A DNA stretch of 64,000 nucleotides from Oligoflexus sp. (GCA_014378195.1 JACMOC010000017.1:1-64000); one strand, 5' to 3'. Counted from the first letter of the stretch, positions 35,241-43,971 are shown. A program made the numbers and translations. The notes: generated from the sequence alone by a model not told the origin.

Positions 35241-36331
35241 TGTACAAACAAAGCTTTCGAAAACCCGATGGTCGTCAGCTGCTGCTTTACAGCCGTGAAC
35301 CTATAGACCCTGCAATCGAGGCAACGAGTCCCTCGCCTACGCCCGTGTCCCTTCATGGAGCCCATATGCGTTGGCATCCATTGCGCGGGGAATGGGTGTC
35401 TTACTCAGGGCACAGACAAAATCGAACGTTTCTACCGCCCAAAGAATTCAATCCTCTCGCTCCGACACGGAGCGCGGAGTTTCCGACGGAACTTCCTCAA
35501 GGCTCATATGATGTGGCGGTTTTCGAAAACATGTTTCCAACCCTGAGCCGATTGGCATTGGACGCTCCCGACTTGCCCGGCGTTGCAACGATGCCTGCGA
35601 CCGGCGCGTGCGAAGTGGTGGTTTTCACGAAAGACCCGGATGCGAGCCTCGGGCGTCTGCCTCTTGCCCACATAGCCTTGATTCTTGAGGTGTGGGGTGA
35701 TCGGTATCGCGAGCTTGGGAGTCGCGACGACATTGAATATCTTTTGCCCTTCGAAAACAAGGGTGTTGAAGTCGGCGTGACTCTTCACCATCCGCACGGA
35801 CAAATTTATGCCTATCCGTTTGTTCCACCTGTTCCGGCAAGACAACAGTGCGAAGAGAAAGCCTATTTCGAAAAAAACGGCAGTCCTTTGATGAGTGATT
35901 TCGTCAAGCGTGAGCAGAGCGAGAAGATCCGGGTGCTTTATGAAGGCGATCGAGCCATAGCATTTGTCCCTGTTTGCGCGCGCTATCCTTATGAAGTGTG
36001 GATTGCCCCGAAGAACCGCCTAGCGTCGATGGCGGAAATGGACGAACGGGATCGCAGCGATTTTGCCAAGGCGCTCAAAACGGTTTTGCTGAAATATGAT
36101 GGGTTATGGAGTAGGCCATTTCCTTATCTCATGGTTGCCTACCAGGCGCCAACGGACGGAGAACCGCATCCCGAAAGTCATTTTCATTTCGAATTTTTTC
36201 CTCCCTATCGAAGTTCGGATAAATTGAAATATCTTGCCGGAACCGAAATCGGCGCCGGACTTTTCGCCAATGATGCGTTTCCGGAAGACAAAGCATTAGA
36301 ACTCCAAGCTGTTGAGGTGAATCTTGAATAG
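35240..36331 (+). CDS. galT: Galactose-1-phosphate uridylyltransferase
   Basis: Leloir enzyme exchanging galactose-1-phosphate and UDP-glucose for UDP-galactose. 363 residues, close to family length. FxENxFPxLS appears as VFENMFPTLS and the catalytic HxHxQ-like HHPHGQIYAYPF is at about residues 182-193, the uridylylated histidine being in PHGQ. WIAPKN and a C-terminal ESHFHFEFFPPYR complete the HIT-type active site. Start ATG overlaps the GH2 stop (TGATG). The metal-binding cysteines of enteric GalT are absent, as in many GalT of other phyla. Confidence 0.93.
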   Translation: MYKQSFRKPDGRQLLLYSREPIDPAIEATSPSPTPVSLHGAHMRWHPLRGEWVSYSGHRQNRTFLPPKEFNPLAPTRSAEFPTELPQGSYDVAVFENMFPTLSRLALDAPDLPGVATMPATGACEVVVFTKDPDASLGRLPLAHIALILEVWGDRYRELGSRDDIEYLLPFENKGVEVGVTLHHPHGQIYAYPFVPPVPARQQCEEKAYFEKNGSPLMSDFVKREQSEKIRVLYEGDRAIAFVPVCARYPYEVWIAPKNRLASMAEMDERDRSDFAKALKTVLLKYDGLWSRPFPYLMVAYQAPTDGEPHPESHFHFEFFPPYRSSDKLKYLAGTEIGAGLFANDAFPEDKALELQAVEVNLE

Positions 36332-37418
36332 TTCTTCCGAAGTCGGTCGCAAGCTCGGGTCAGTACGGAGAATGCTGCGCGATAATAATCTCTCAGGTGT
36401 CCGTCTGCGGGGTGTGGATTGGTTTGCATGGGCGACCGCTGGGGGTTCCAACGTCGTGCTTTTAACCAGTGATAGCGGCATTGCTGAGGTCCTTATAACC
36501 GCCGATGAAGCCTTTGTCCTAACCGACAATATTGAAGCTGAGCGGCTTGCGATAGAAGAGCTACCAGCCGAAGGCTATCGTGTGTGGCAAGGCCCGTGGC
36601 ATGATCCCGATCGCCGTGAATTCTTTGTCAAAGAGCTCACGCATGCAGGGCTCATCGCGAGTGATCGCCCTTCGGGAAAAGAGCTGCCATTGCCCCGCGA
36701 GCTTATGACACTCAAACGTTGTCTTGAACCCGAAGAGATTGAACGTTACCGCGCTCTTGGGCGCGAAGCGGCCGAAGCGATGACGGAAACCCTTGAGGCA
36801 GCGCGCCAGGGGTGGACCGGATATGAGCTCGCGGCTTACGGAGCGTCCGCTCTGTGGAAACGGGGGATACATCCGGCTCTTACTCTCGTAGGTGATGAAC
36901 GCCGATTGCCCGTGTATCGCCACGCGACCGCATCCGCTGACCTTATCGGTGACCGGGCGATGCTCGTCTTCTGTGCGCGGCGTCACGGATTGTTTGCGAA
37001 TCTCACGCGATTTGTAATGTTTCGCGAACCGACGGCCCGCGAGGTTCGCATGAAGCACGACCTGGCGGCAATTGAGGCCGAAATTTTTGCAGCGAGTCGT
37101 CCCGGCGTTACGCTCTCTCATATGTTTGACGTTATGAAAACGAGTTACGCAAAATTCGGATATCCCGAGGAGTTGGAAAAACACCATCAAGGTGGTTCCT
37201 GTGGTTACCTTTCTCGGGAGGAAGTCGCAAGGCCTGACAGTCAGTCGCAGATCGCTGAAAACATGGCCCTTGCATGGAATCCAAGCCTGATTGGTACAAA
37301 GATTGAAGACACAGTTCTCGTGACGAAAAACGGCTTGGAAATTCTAACTCACGATCCCCGCTGGCCAACTTTTTATGCCGAAGATAGAATGCGGCCCGAT
37401 TATTTGGTGCACCTATGA
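36324..37418 (+). CDS. M24-fold (creatinase/aminopeptidase P-like) protein without metal ligands
   Basis: 364 residues with the two-domain pita-bread layout: an N-terminal creatinase-type domain (about 1-130) and an M24 domain (about 135-364). The family metal site is D, D, H, E, E. Here the region of the first two Asp reads VFCARRHGLFANLTRF (Asp replaced by Cys and Asn), the His block reads HHQGGSCGY, and the first Glu is replaced in AWNPSLIGT. Only the last Glu (KIEDTVLVT) remains. It should not bind two metals, so peptidase activity is unlikely and a creatinase-like hydrolysis or a regulatory role is possible. TTG start at 36324 with GAGGTG at spacing 5, overlapping galT by eight bases. 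Confidence 0.7.
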   Translation: MNSSSEVGRKLGSVRRMLRDNNLSGVRLRGVDWFAWATAGGSNVVLLTSDSGIAEVLITADEAFVLTDNIEAERLAIEELPAEGYRVWQGPWHDPDRREFFVKELTHAGLIASDRPSGKELPLPRELMTLKRCLEPEEIERYRALGREAAEAMTETLEAARQGWTGYELAAYGASALWKRGIHPALTLVGDERRLPVYRHATASADLIGDRAMLVFCARRHGLFANLTRFVMFREPTAREVRMKHDLAAIEAEIFAASRPGVTLSHMFDVMKTSYAKFGYPEELEKHHQGGSCGYLSREEVARPDSQSQIAENMALAWNPSLIGTKIEDTVLVTKNGLEILTHDPRWPTFYAEDRMRPDYLVHL

Positions 37419-38515
37419 GCGATGTGCGTAGGGATACATTTCATCGATATTTCGGCCATTCGGCAACGGTATTTGCTGAGGCGCCAGGGCGCGTGAATCT
37501 TATTGGCGAGCATACAGATTACAACGGTGGTTTTGTTTTGCCGACGGCTATTCCTCAAAGGACGCATGCCGAGCTCGCGCTCAGAAGCGACAGCAAGGTT
37601 CGGATCTTAAGTCATGATATCGGTCCAAATGGCGAAGAACATGACTATATGCTTGGCGACGAAAGACCACTGCATCGGTGGTTCGACTATGTCGCTGGCA
37701 TCACCTGGCTCCTGCGCGAGAGAGGCTATGCAATAAGAGGCTTCGATCTGCGGGTGTCGACCGATATTCCTATGGGGGCGGGCCTTTCCTCGAGTGCTTC
37801 GTTGCTCGTTACTGTATTGCGCGCACTTCGCCAAGCATTTGATTTGCCTTTGAACGATGTCGATCTAGCTTTGATGAGCCAGAGCGTGGAAAATGGCTTT
37901 GTTGGCGCTCATGTTGGCATTATGGATCAAATGGCAGCAAGCCTTGCCGACTCTGGAACGGCTCTTTTTCTGGATACACGCAGTTTGGAATATCGTAAAA
38001 TCATGATCCCGGACGATATCGATATGTTTATCATCAACTCCGGCGTTAGGCATAGCCATGCGGACGGAGGGTATAACACGCGGCGAATGGAGTGCGAGGA
38101 AGCTTGCTCTCATCTCGGTGTCAAAGAACTGCGTGATGTCCAGGACATCAATCTTACCTACGCGATTGGCGAGCCCTTTGGAAGTCGAGCGCGGCATGTG
38201 ATCTCAGAAAATGCGCGTGTGCTGAAAGCTGTCGACGCCATTTCTCGCGGTTCCATGGAAGAACTCGGACGGCTCATGATAGAGTCACACGCGTCGATGC
38301 GTGACAATTTTAAAGTGTCGGTCCCTGAAATCGATTTTTTAGTCGAAGCGTCCTTGGCTCATCCCGAAGTTTATGGGGCCCGATTAACGGGGGGCGGTTT
38401 CGGAGGATCGATTGTGGGAATTTGTCGGAAAGGGCACGGCAAACGGCTCGCCAATCTGATCGCCGATCGCTATCAAAGCCAGACGAGCCATCATGCGAGT
38501 ATTTTAGTGCCCTGA
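37415..38515 (+). CDS. galK: Galactokinase
   Basis: Phosphorylates galactose at C1, the first Leloir step. 366 residues. GHMP-kinase signatures: galactose-binding GRVNLIGEHTDYNGGFVLP (about 24-42), ATP loop PMGAGLSSSASL (about 118-129), and the C-terminal LTGGGFGGS. Start ATG overlaps the M24-like stop by four bases (ATGA). Last gene of the GH2-galT-M24-galK operon. No galE epimerase is in this block, so the UDP-galactose made here must either leave to a galE elsewhere or feed glf. Confidence 0.95.
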   Translation: MSDVRRDTFHRYFGHSATVFAEAPGRVNLIGEHTDYNGGFVLPTAIPQRTHAELALRSDSKVRILSHDIGPNGEEHDYMLGDERPLHRWFDYVAGITWLLRERGYAIRGFDLRVSTDIPMGAGLSSSASLLVTVLRALRQAFDLPLNDVDLALMSQSVENGFVGAHVGIMDQMAASLADSGTALFLDTRSLEYRKIMIPDDIDMFIINSGVRHSHADGGYNTRRMECEEACSHLGVKELRDVQDINLTYAIGEPFGSRARHVISENARVLKAVDAISRGSMEELGRLMIESHASMRDNFKVSVPEIDFLVEASLAHPEVYGARLTGGGFGGSIVGICRKGHGKRLANLIADRYQSQTSHHASILVP

Positions 38516-38605
38516 CACTTAGGTCCGAAAAATACTTTGAAACGCGCAGAGGTCGAGTGCTACTATCGCCCTCGTTACGGTAATGGATCCAAACGGGAGT
38601 ATTGT

Positions 38606-39193
38606 ATGACATTTAAGAGTTCGTTTCTGGCCTTCGGTTGTTTGATAAGCGTTTCGACTCTCGGCCTAGCTCAGGGGCCAGCAATGAAAGCAACAACTCC
38701 GCCACCGGCAGCATCGGCAACGCCAGCTGTTGTCCTTTCAGATAGCCAAATCGCAGGCATAGTCGAAACTGCAAATACGAGCGAAATAGAAGCCGGAAAA
38801 CAGGCCGAAAAAACAAGTAAAACAAAATCCGTCAAAGATTTTGCAAAAATGATGGTTGACGAACACACTCAGGTCAATAAAGACCTCAAAGCTCTTGCGG
38901 CCCGAGGGAAGTTCAAAGGCACCGATAGCGAACAGGAAAAAGCCTTGAAAGCATCGTCGAAAGACAGCTTGAGCAAACTCAAAGGTCTAAAAGCCGCTGA
39001 ATTTGATAAGGCCTATGCGGCGGATCAAGTGAATATGCACAAAACTTTGCTTGATTCTTTGGACGCGACTTTGATTCCCAATGCAAAACATGACGAACTC
39101 AAAACTATGCTCACTAAAGTGCGCACCTCGGTTGCAACTCACCTCGAAAAAGCGAAAGCTCTCTCTAGCTCAGTTGGTGGAGCTGCGATGTAA
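38606..39193 (+). CDS. DUF4142 exported helical protein
   Basis: 195 residues from ATG 38606 (GGGAG at spacing 7). Signal peptide MTFKSSFLAFGCLISVSTLGLA, a Pro/Ala/Thr linker, then a ferritin-like helical bundle (about 45-190) with the DUF4142 features AQIAGIVETANTSEIEAGK-like helix, VKDFAKMMVDEHTQVN and MHKTLLDSL. Periplasmic, family function unknown, often stress-induced. Monocistronic, ended by a strong terminator. Confidence 0.85.
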   Translation: MTFKSSFLAFGCLISVSTLGLAQGPAMKATTPPPAASATPAVVLSDSQIAGIVETANTSEIEAGKQAEKTSKTKSVKDFAKMMVDEHTQVNKDLKALAARGKFKGTDSEQEKALKASSKDSLSKLKGLKAAEFDKAYAADQVNMHKTLLDSLDATLIPNAKHDELKTMLTKVRTSVATHLEKAKALSSSVGGAAM

Positions 39194-39217
39194 GGTCTCG
39201 ACCTTTTACAATAAAAG

Positions 39218-39247
39218 AGCCTTGGCAATGATGCCAAGGCTTTTTTT
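39218..39247 (+). terminator. Rho-independent terminator of the DUF4142 gene
   Basis: Perfect ten-base stem AGCCTTGGCA/TGCCAAGGCT around ATGA, followed by seven T. Confidence 0.92.
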
Positions 39248-39263
39248 ACGAGGGGCGCTTATA

Positions 39264-40430
39264 CTAGATATGCATTACGATTTTTGTACATTCGTGGGAC
39301 TTTTCCTGGAACATTTTATAGCCAGCCGGGGCATCGTCAAGTTTAAGGCGATGGCTGATTACGACTGACGGATCAATTTCACCGTTCATTATACGGTCCA
39401 GTAGAGGCTTCATATACTTATGTGTATGAGTCTGGCCCATTTTAAATTTTATGCCTTTGTTAAAAGCCATTCCAAAGTTGAGCTTATCGATCAGACCGAT
39501 ATATACACCCGGAACAGAGACAATACCCGCTTTTCGCACACAGCGTATGGCCTGACGCAATGCATGAGCGCGATCAGGCTGTATACGGAAAGCTGCCTTT
39601 ACATCATCCATCAATGCATCAATTGTATGGCCATGCCCTTCCATGCCTACAGCATCAATACAAGAATCAGGCCCTGTACCGCCGGTCTCAAACTGAAGGG
39701 TTTCGTACACGTCCTCAAGTTCATAATTGATTGGTTCGGCACCACACTGGCGCGCGAGTTCGAGGCGTTCCGGAAAACGGTCGATAACAAACACACGGCC
39801 TGCGCCCAGCATGAACGCACTGCGAGCGGCAAACTGCCCAACAGGCCCAGCGCCCCAGACCGCAACTGTATCGCCTGGCTCTATCTCGCAATTTTCGGCC
39901 GCCATATAACCGGTCGGAAAAATATCGGAGAGAAACAAAACCTGTTCGTCGTCAATACCACTGGGTACTTTAAGCGGGCCAATATCCGCGTAAGGAACAC
40001 GCACAAATTCTGCCTGGCCACCCGCGTATCCACCACACATATGCGTATATCCAAAAAGAGCTGACACCGCCTGGCCAGTACCCATTAGAGGTATAGACGG
40101 ATTAGGGTTAGAATTATCACAGGCTGAAAACATGCCTTTTTCGCAGAAGTAACAATGACCGCAGGCGATATTGAAGGGAACCACGACTTTGTCGCCAACT
40201 TTAAGATTTTTAACATTGCGCCCCGTTTCCACCACTTCGCCCATAAACTCGTGGCCGAGGATGTCACCCTTAAGGAGAGTTGGGACACGGCCACCATAAA
40301 GGTGAAGGTCCGATCCACAGATCGCTGTACTCGTGACTTTGATAATCGCATCACTCCCATTGATAATTTTTGGATCTGCAACCTGTTCAATACCCACCTT
40401 GTCGATGCCTTGCCAAGTAAGTGCTTTCAT
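39264..40430 (-). CDS. Zinc-dependent alcohol dehydrogenase (formaldehyde-dehydrogenase-like MDR)
   Basis: 388 residues, medium-chain dehydrogenase. Catalytic-zinc ligands Cys in AICGSDLHLY and His-Glu in LGHEFMGEVVE; the structural-zinc lobe CGHCYFCEKGMFSACDN has four cysteines. The Rossmann motif WGAGPVGQFAA lies at about 190-202. The Gly/Asp-rich loop and the length fit the glutathione-independent formaldehyde dehydrogenase/threonine-dehydrogenase-like group. Last gene of a leftward unit with 40427-41101, whose stop overlaps this start (ATGA). Substrate not deducible. Confidence 0.88.
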   Translation of the reverse strand: MKALTWQGIDKVGIEQVADPKIINGSDAIIKVTSTAICGSDLHLYGGRVPTLLKGDILGHEFMGEVVETGRNVKNLKVGDKVVVPFNIACGHCYFCEKGMFSACDNSNPNPSIPLMGTGQAVSALFGYTHMCGGYAGGQAEFVRVPYADIGPLKVPSGIDDEQVLFLSDIFPTGYMAAENCEIEPGDTVAVWGAGPVGQFAARSAFMLGAGRVFVIDRFPERLELARQCGAEPINYELEDVYETLQFETGGTGPDSCIDAVGMEGHGHTIDALMDDVKAAFRIQPDRAHALRQAIRCVRKAGIVSVPGVYIGLIDKLNFGMAFNKGIKFKMGQTHTHKYMKPLLDRIMNGEIDPSVVISHRLKLDDAPAGYKMFQEKSHECTKIVMHI

Positions 40431-41101
40431 GCGTGTGCCTCTCTTCTCATCTCAGATTCATGGGAAATCATAGTCTCATTATCTTTCTTAGAGTCAGGAA
40501 GGGCCGTTCGACTCTGGAGAGAGTGAAGGAGCTTATCGCCGAAAGTCTCAAAGAAGGATCCAATTGGACCGCGGTCGCCGTGAGGCTGGCCTTCAATCGA
40601 CGCAATTTCGCCTGTTTCCATAAGTGATTTTAATTTGCGGATCTCCAGGACTCGCTCGGGCACGAGACTGTCCTGCTCGTTCCAGGTAAGTTTGATCAGG
40701 GTGCGGTTCCCGTCGGAATGCCCGCTCAGCTCAAGCATCCACGTGCGTCCGTCGATATCGATTTTATAATGATATTCGTCGATAGCTAAACTAAATCGCC
40801 CCCAGGGTGTTTTTTTCGTTTGCAGGAATGACGCCACTTCTTCGGGCGGAAGATTGATTAAAGCACTACGCTCCAACAGGTTCGGTGTCATGCTAATACC
40901 GTTCGCTTTATGTGTGTTGATATTGAGACTGCGATAAATAGGGCATGAGCCGGTCACGCCTCGCCAGAGGAAAGCTAAACCAGCCGCACCTGTGACGCTT
41001 TTAACAGAAGTGGGACGATTGGACATCAAAGTCTGTTGTAGGGCTAATCCACCTACGAGGACAGACGCTATGCGTTCGAAAGTGGCAACATTCTTTTCCA
41101 T
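40427..41101 (-). CDS. DUF2892 membrane domain fused to a SRPBCC-like domain
   Basis: 224 residues. The N-terminal about 60 are a DUF2892/YgaP-type two-helix membrane segment (ERIASVLVGGLALQQTL, GLAFLWRGVTGSCPIYR). Residues about 70-190 form a SRPBCC/polyketide-cyclase-like fold (ERSALINLPPEEVASFL, TWMLELSGHSDGNRTLIKL). A charged tail follows. This layout, a small membrane anchor with a lipid-binding-type domain, is common beside zinc alcohol dehydrogenases and stress genes. It overlaps the dehydrogenase start by four bases, so the two are co-translated. Confidence 0.7.
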   Translation of the reverse strand: MEKNVATFERIASVLVGGLALQQTLMSNRPTSVKSVTGAAGLAFLWRGVTGSCPIYRSLNINTHKANGISMTPNLLERSALINLPPEEVASFLQTKKTPWGRFSLAIDEYHYKIDIDGRTWMLELSGHSDGNRTLIKLTWNEQDSLVPERVLEIRKLKSLMETGEIASIEGQPHGDRGPIGSFFETFGDKLLHSLQSRTALPDSKKDNETMISHESEMRREAHA

Positions 41102-41134
41102 GAATAACTCCTATAAACAAAACAATCAGTTCGA

Positions 41135-41419
41135 TTAATGGCCGGAACCCGGACGCGTTTCTTTTGCCTGCATGGCAGCTCTCACAGGATCACTTAGGAC
41201 TTTTCCGAGAGACCCTTGCATCTTATTTTTCATAGCTCCAGCAAGCACTTGGTCTTTCCCTGCTATGAGCGCATCAAAGCCCTCTTTGGCAACAACAGCC
41301 GGATCATCTTTTGGGCCTGCAGAGACTTTGGTATCTTCCATATGGGCTCTTTCGAAGAAATTTGTGTCGGTAGCACCTGGCGTGACGACGGCTAAGGGTT
41401 TGGAAAATTGGGTCGTCAT
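41135..41419 (-). pseudogene. C-terminal fragment of a short-chain dehydrogenase
   Basis: 94 residues that align only with the C-terminal part of an SDR: TPGATDTNFFERAHMEDT (the post-catalytic PGxTxT loop) followed by DDPAVVAKEGFDALI and a basic end. The cofactor-binding and YxxxK parts are missing, and the first twelve residues (MTTQFSKPLAVV) look like an accidental start. No upstream frame continues the fold. A truncated remnant at the head of the dehydrogenase operon. Confidence 0.6.
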
Positions 41420-41487
41420 ATTTCTGTATCCTTAAGCGGAAGGGTTTTATTGTTGCTGACTCTGTGCATAAATCTTGCCAAGTATTC

Positions 41488-41595
41488 AAGTGTTGTCCCC
41501 TAGGCACAGGGGGCTTGATTATCAGGAGTTTCAGCCCATTTTGAGTAGGGGAGTGGTTTGGGTAGGCGTGCGATTTTGAAGTGTTGTCACCTGGG
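41488..41595. repeat. Pair of near-identical 17-base direct repeats, 91 bases apart, in a gene-free stretch
   Basis: AAGTGTTGTCCCCTAGG at 41488-41504 and AAGTGTTGTCACCTGGG at 41579-41595 match at 15 of 17 positions. The surrounding 41420-41858 has no supported gene. The repeats could be operator sites for the prepilin operon that starts at 41859 or for the opposite-strand unit. Confidence 0.45.
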
Positions 41596-41858
41596 TTCAT
41601 GCAGAGTGGAAAATACCCGCTTGTTTCGTAATCTGTACAGTCGGGTCGGTCGATTAGGGACTAAAATCCCAAGAATTGCTAAACTCAGTGTGAGCGAAGC
41701 GTGTTGCAAAAGCTGCGGGTTGATTATTGATATTTTTGTATCAGTATAAGCCAATGAAAAGATTGAGGGTAATTCCATAGTTTTGGAATTTTCTCCGAAC
41801 CGATAAAGATAGCTGCGTCCTGAGCCGACTATGAATACAGAAAATGGGAGCGCTTCGC

Positions 41859-42542
41859 ATGACCAAACCCGACATTTCAGGCCAAAGTGGATTTTCTTTC
41901 GTTGCCTTGTTGGTTGGCATTGCTATGTCTGTTATTTCCGTCGCGGCGGCAGGCAGCTTTTTTATTAAAAATCTTAAGCTTTCTACGGCGATCGAAGGCG
42001 AAGCAGAAGCGATGTCGAACTACTCACTTTTGCTCAAACAAACGTATACTGGTCCTAAAACAATTGAAGATCCCAATGGAACGGGAGCCATCATTCTTGA
42101 CCCGAGGGGAAGGGCCTGGTGTCTTGACCTTGTTGGGACGGATTTTAACGGTTTTAATTCCAATGGCACGTCGACCCCAGTGCAGCCCAGTCGACTGCAG
42201 ATCATGTCAGATTCGGGACCCAATCAAAAAAAGAAATATAGCGTAGTAGGCTTGAATGTCGTTAAACGATCGAATCCAATGGGTACTGACCCACGACGCA
42301 TACTCGCGGATCTGGTCGTTACCCTCGACCTTAAAGGCTACGAAAAGAGCGCAACAGTTGATAGCAGTGGATCTGGTTCGGGAGCAACCAAAAGGCGAAC
42401 CTTCAAGGTTCCGATGCTGATCGATCTTGATAGTTCAAATAGACCCAAAAGCTGTCAACAGCCGCTGACAACACAGGAAATGTGTCGCGTGAGTGGCGGT
42501 CAATTTAATCCGGCGAATTCATCATGCCAGGGTACGCATTAA
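41859..42542 (+). CDS. Minor prepilin-like protein (first of three)
   Basis: 227 residues from ATG 41859 (GGGAG at spacing 8). Leader SGQSG precedes a hydrophobic helix (FSFVALLVGIAMSVISVAAAG), a type IV prepilin junction with Gly-1 and Phe+1, but residue +5 is Ala, not the usual Glu. The mature part is a beta-rich head. The C-terminus has the motif CRVSGGQFNPANSSC, almost the same as in the third gene. Start of an operon with 42555 and 43211. Probable low-abundance pilus or pseudopilus component. Confidence 0.78.
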   Translation: MTKPDISGQSGFSFVALLVGIAMSVISVAAAGSFFIKNLKLSTAIEGEAEAMSNYSLLLKQTYTGPKTIEDPNGTGAIILDPRGRAWCLDLVGTDFNGFNSNGTSTPVQPSRLQIMSDSGPNQKKKYSVVGLNVVKRSNPMGTDPRRILADLVVTLDLKGYEKSATVDSSGSGSGATKRRTFKVPMLIDLDSSNRPKSCQQPLTTQEMCRVSGGQFNPANSSCQGTH

Positions 42543-42554
42543 CAAGGATGTTCC

Positions 42555-43220
42555 ATGAAAGATGCCGACGATTGTATGTGCGATAGAATGATAAAAAGAA
42601 CGCCCGGCGAAAGTGGTTTCGGAATTATCGAAAGTCTCCTTGTCCTTGCAATTATTTTAATGGTTACCACGACCTTGAATCAATTTTTTACGAGTAGTCG
42701 CGATGAGGTGATCCATCGCAAAGGCCGCATTCAATTTGCCGAAGATATGGTGAGGCTTATGATGGTGACTGAGGAAAACGACGTATGCTCTCACCTAAGT
42801 ATTGCCAACGGGAATATCAAAATCACTCCCTCTTTTACTTCTGAGGTTGATCTTACCAAGGGTGTCACGATCGACAATTTTCCGCTTATTGAGCCGAGTA
42901 CAAACGATAAGCTCCGCTACCGGATCAAACGCGTCACCTACGAGCAGATTTCAACAAATTATGCCAGCTACCCGAGTCGGGCCCGTGCGGTTATCAATGT
43001 CTATCCGGAATATCGCAATAAGCTCGGTAAGATTCTCACCGGTAGCGGAGTTCCCGATGTCGGGCATGTCGAGATTATTGTAGCCGGTGTTGACACGTCC
43101 GTGGCGGGCGATAATACGGCGGTTAAACATTGTTTTGCAGCCTTCTCAAGACGGATTGCCTGTACGGACAGAGGCAAACATTACGACGAAAATGCAGGGG
43201 AGAACATAAATTGCAACTAA
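42555..43220 (+). CDS. Minor prepilin-like protein (second of three)
   Basis: 221 residues. GESG precedes FGIIESLLVLAIILMV, a canonical type IV prepilin site with Glu at +5 (FGIIE). The leader of about 20 residues is longer than usual and Cys-rich (DDCMCDRMIKR). The mature part has a conserved Cys pair region (ENDVCSHL) and ends CTDRGKHYDENAGENINC, a weaker form of the cysteine-framed tail of its neighbours. Twelve bases separate it from the first prepilin, and it overlaps the third by ten bases. Probably assembled into a pilus or secretion pseudopilus; no assembly ATPase or secretin is in the window. Confidence 0.8.
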   Translation: MKDADDCMCDRMIKRTPGESGFGIIESLLVLAIILMVTTTLNQFFTSSRDEVIHRKGRIQFAEDMVRLMMVTEENDVCSHLSIANGNIKITPSFTSEVDLTKGVTIDNFPLIEPSTNDKLRYRIKRVTYEQISTNYASYPSRARAVINVYPEYRNKLGKILTGSGVPDVGHVEIIVAGVDTSVAGDNTAVKHCFAAFSRRIACTDRGKHYDENAGENINCN

Positions 43221-43957
43221 CACCACAAAAATTGCCTCGGCAAAACGATTCGGAATCGGGCATCGCTATAGTCATTGTGTTGGTGGCGATACTGCTGTCG
43301 CTCCTCGTCATGCGATCTGTGATGACTCATTTGGATGACTCCAGTACACTCACTAAGAATGTAAGCAAGACTATAACTGATGGTAACACTCAACGTTATA
43401 TCGACCAGATGATTTCCGATGATGTCCTCTGCACGCAGGGCAGCGATTTTATGAAAGGTTTGTTGCCAGGTGAGGACGGAAATGTAGGAACGATTTCCAT
43501 AACTTCAAAGCCAGCGGATTATACGTTGATCAAAAACAACGAACGATATGTCGATTATTCGAAATTCATGAAGCCACTCGGCATAGGCAACTATTCGTGG
43601 CCTTCACCATCTTTCGACTCAAACAACCCTACAGATTTTGATTTTACTTCGCGCGAAGGGGTGACGCTCAGAGGGAAAGGGTTTCAGTCCGGTGTGGTTT
43701 TTTACCAAATGCCTATAGCGCCTATTAAAAATCCAATCAGTGGTCTTACCCGAGTCCCCATCTCTGTGAATCCTCGTATCACACTTAAAAACGGTGGAGC
43801 GCGTGCTAATCTTCAATTCGGCATAAGGACCTATGTTGAGTTTGATAAAACCGGCAAGCTTGTAGCGTGTTATCGAGATATATCGTCACGCAGTCTGTGT
43901 CTAGACCTCGGCGGAACCTTCAATCCTCTTTTGCAGAAAAAATGCACTTTTAATTGA
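43211..43957 (+). CDS. Minor prepilin-like protein (third of three)
   Basis: 248 residues from TTG 43211 (GGGGAG at spacing 7), overlapping the previous stop; upstream ATGs in the same frame lack a site. Leader SESG precedes IAIVIVLVAILLSLLVMRSVM, a prepilin junction without an acidic +5. The C-terminus CLDLGGTFNPLLQKKC repeats the GG-x-F-N-P motif of the first prepilin between two cysteines. Both tails may form the same disulfide-linked terminal loop. The operon ends with a strong terminator shared with the opposite GNAT gene. Confidence 0.78.
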   Translation: MQLTPQKLPRQNDSESGIAIVIVLVAILLSLLVMRSVMTHLDDSSTLTKNVSKTITDGNTQRYIDQMISDDVLCTQGSDFMKGLLPGEDGNVGTISITSKPADYTLIKNNERYVDYSKFMKPLGIGNYSWPSPSFDSNNPTDFDFTSREGVTLRGKGFQSGVVFYQMPIAPIKNPISGLTRVPISVNPRITLKNGGARANLQFGIRTYVEFDKTGKLVACYRDISSRSLCLDLGGTFNPLLQKKCTFN

Positions 43958-43971
43958 TTTTCTTGAAAAAA

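Noticed and set aside
39420..40064. 214-codon antisense open frame inside the alcohol dehydrogenase gene
   Set aside because: Chance frame opposite a well-recognised zinc dehydrogenase; Cys/His/Ile-rich shadow.
41558..41778. Two overlapping short open frames on opposite strands
   Set aside because: Both lack ribosome sites; overlapping chance frames in a gene-free stretch.
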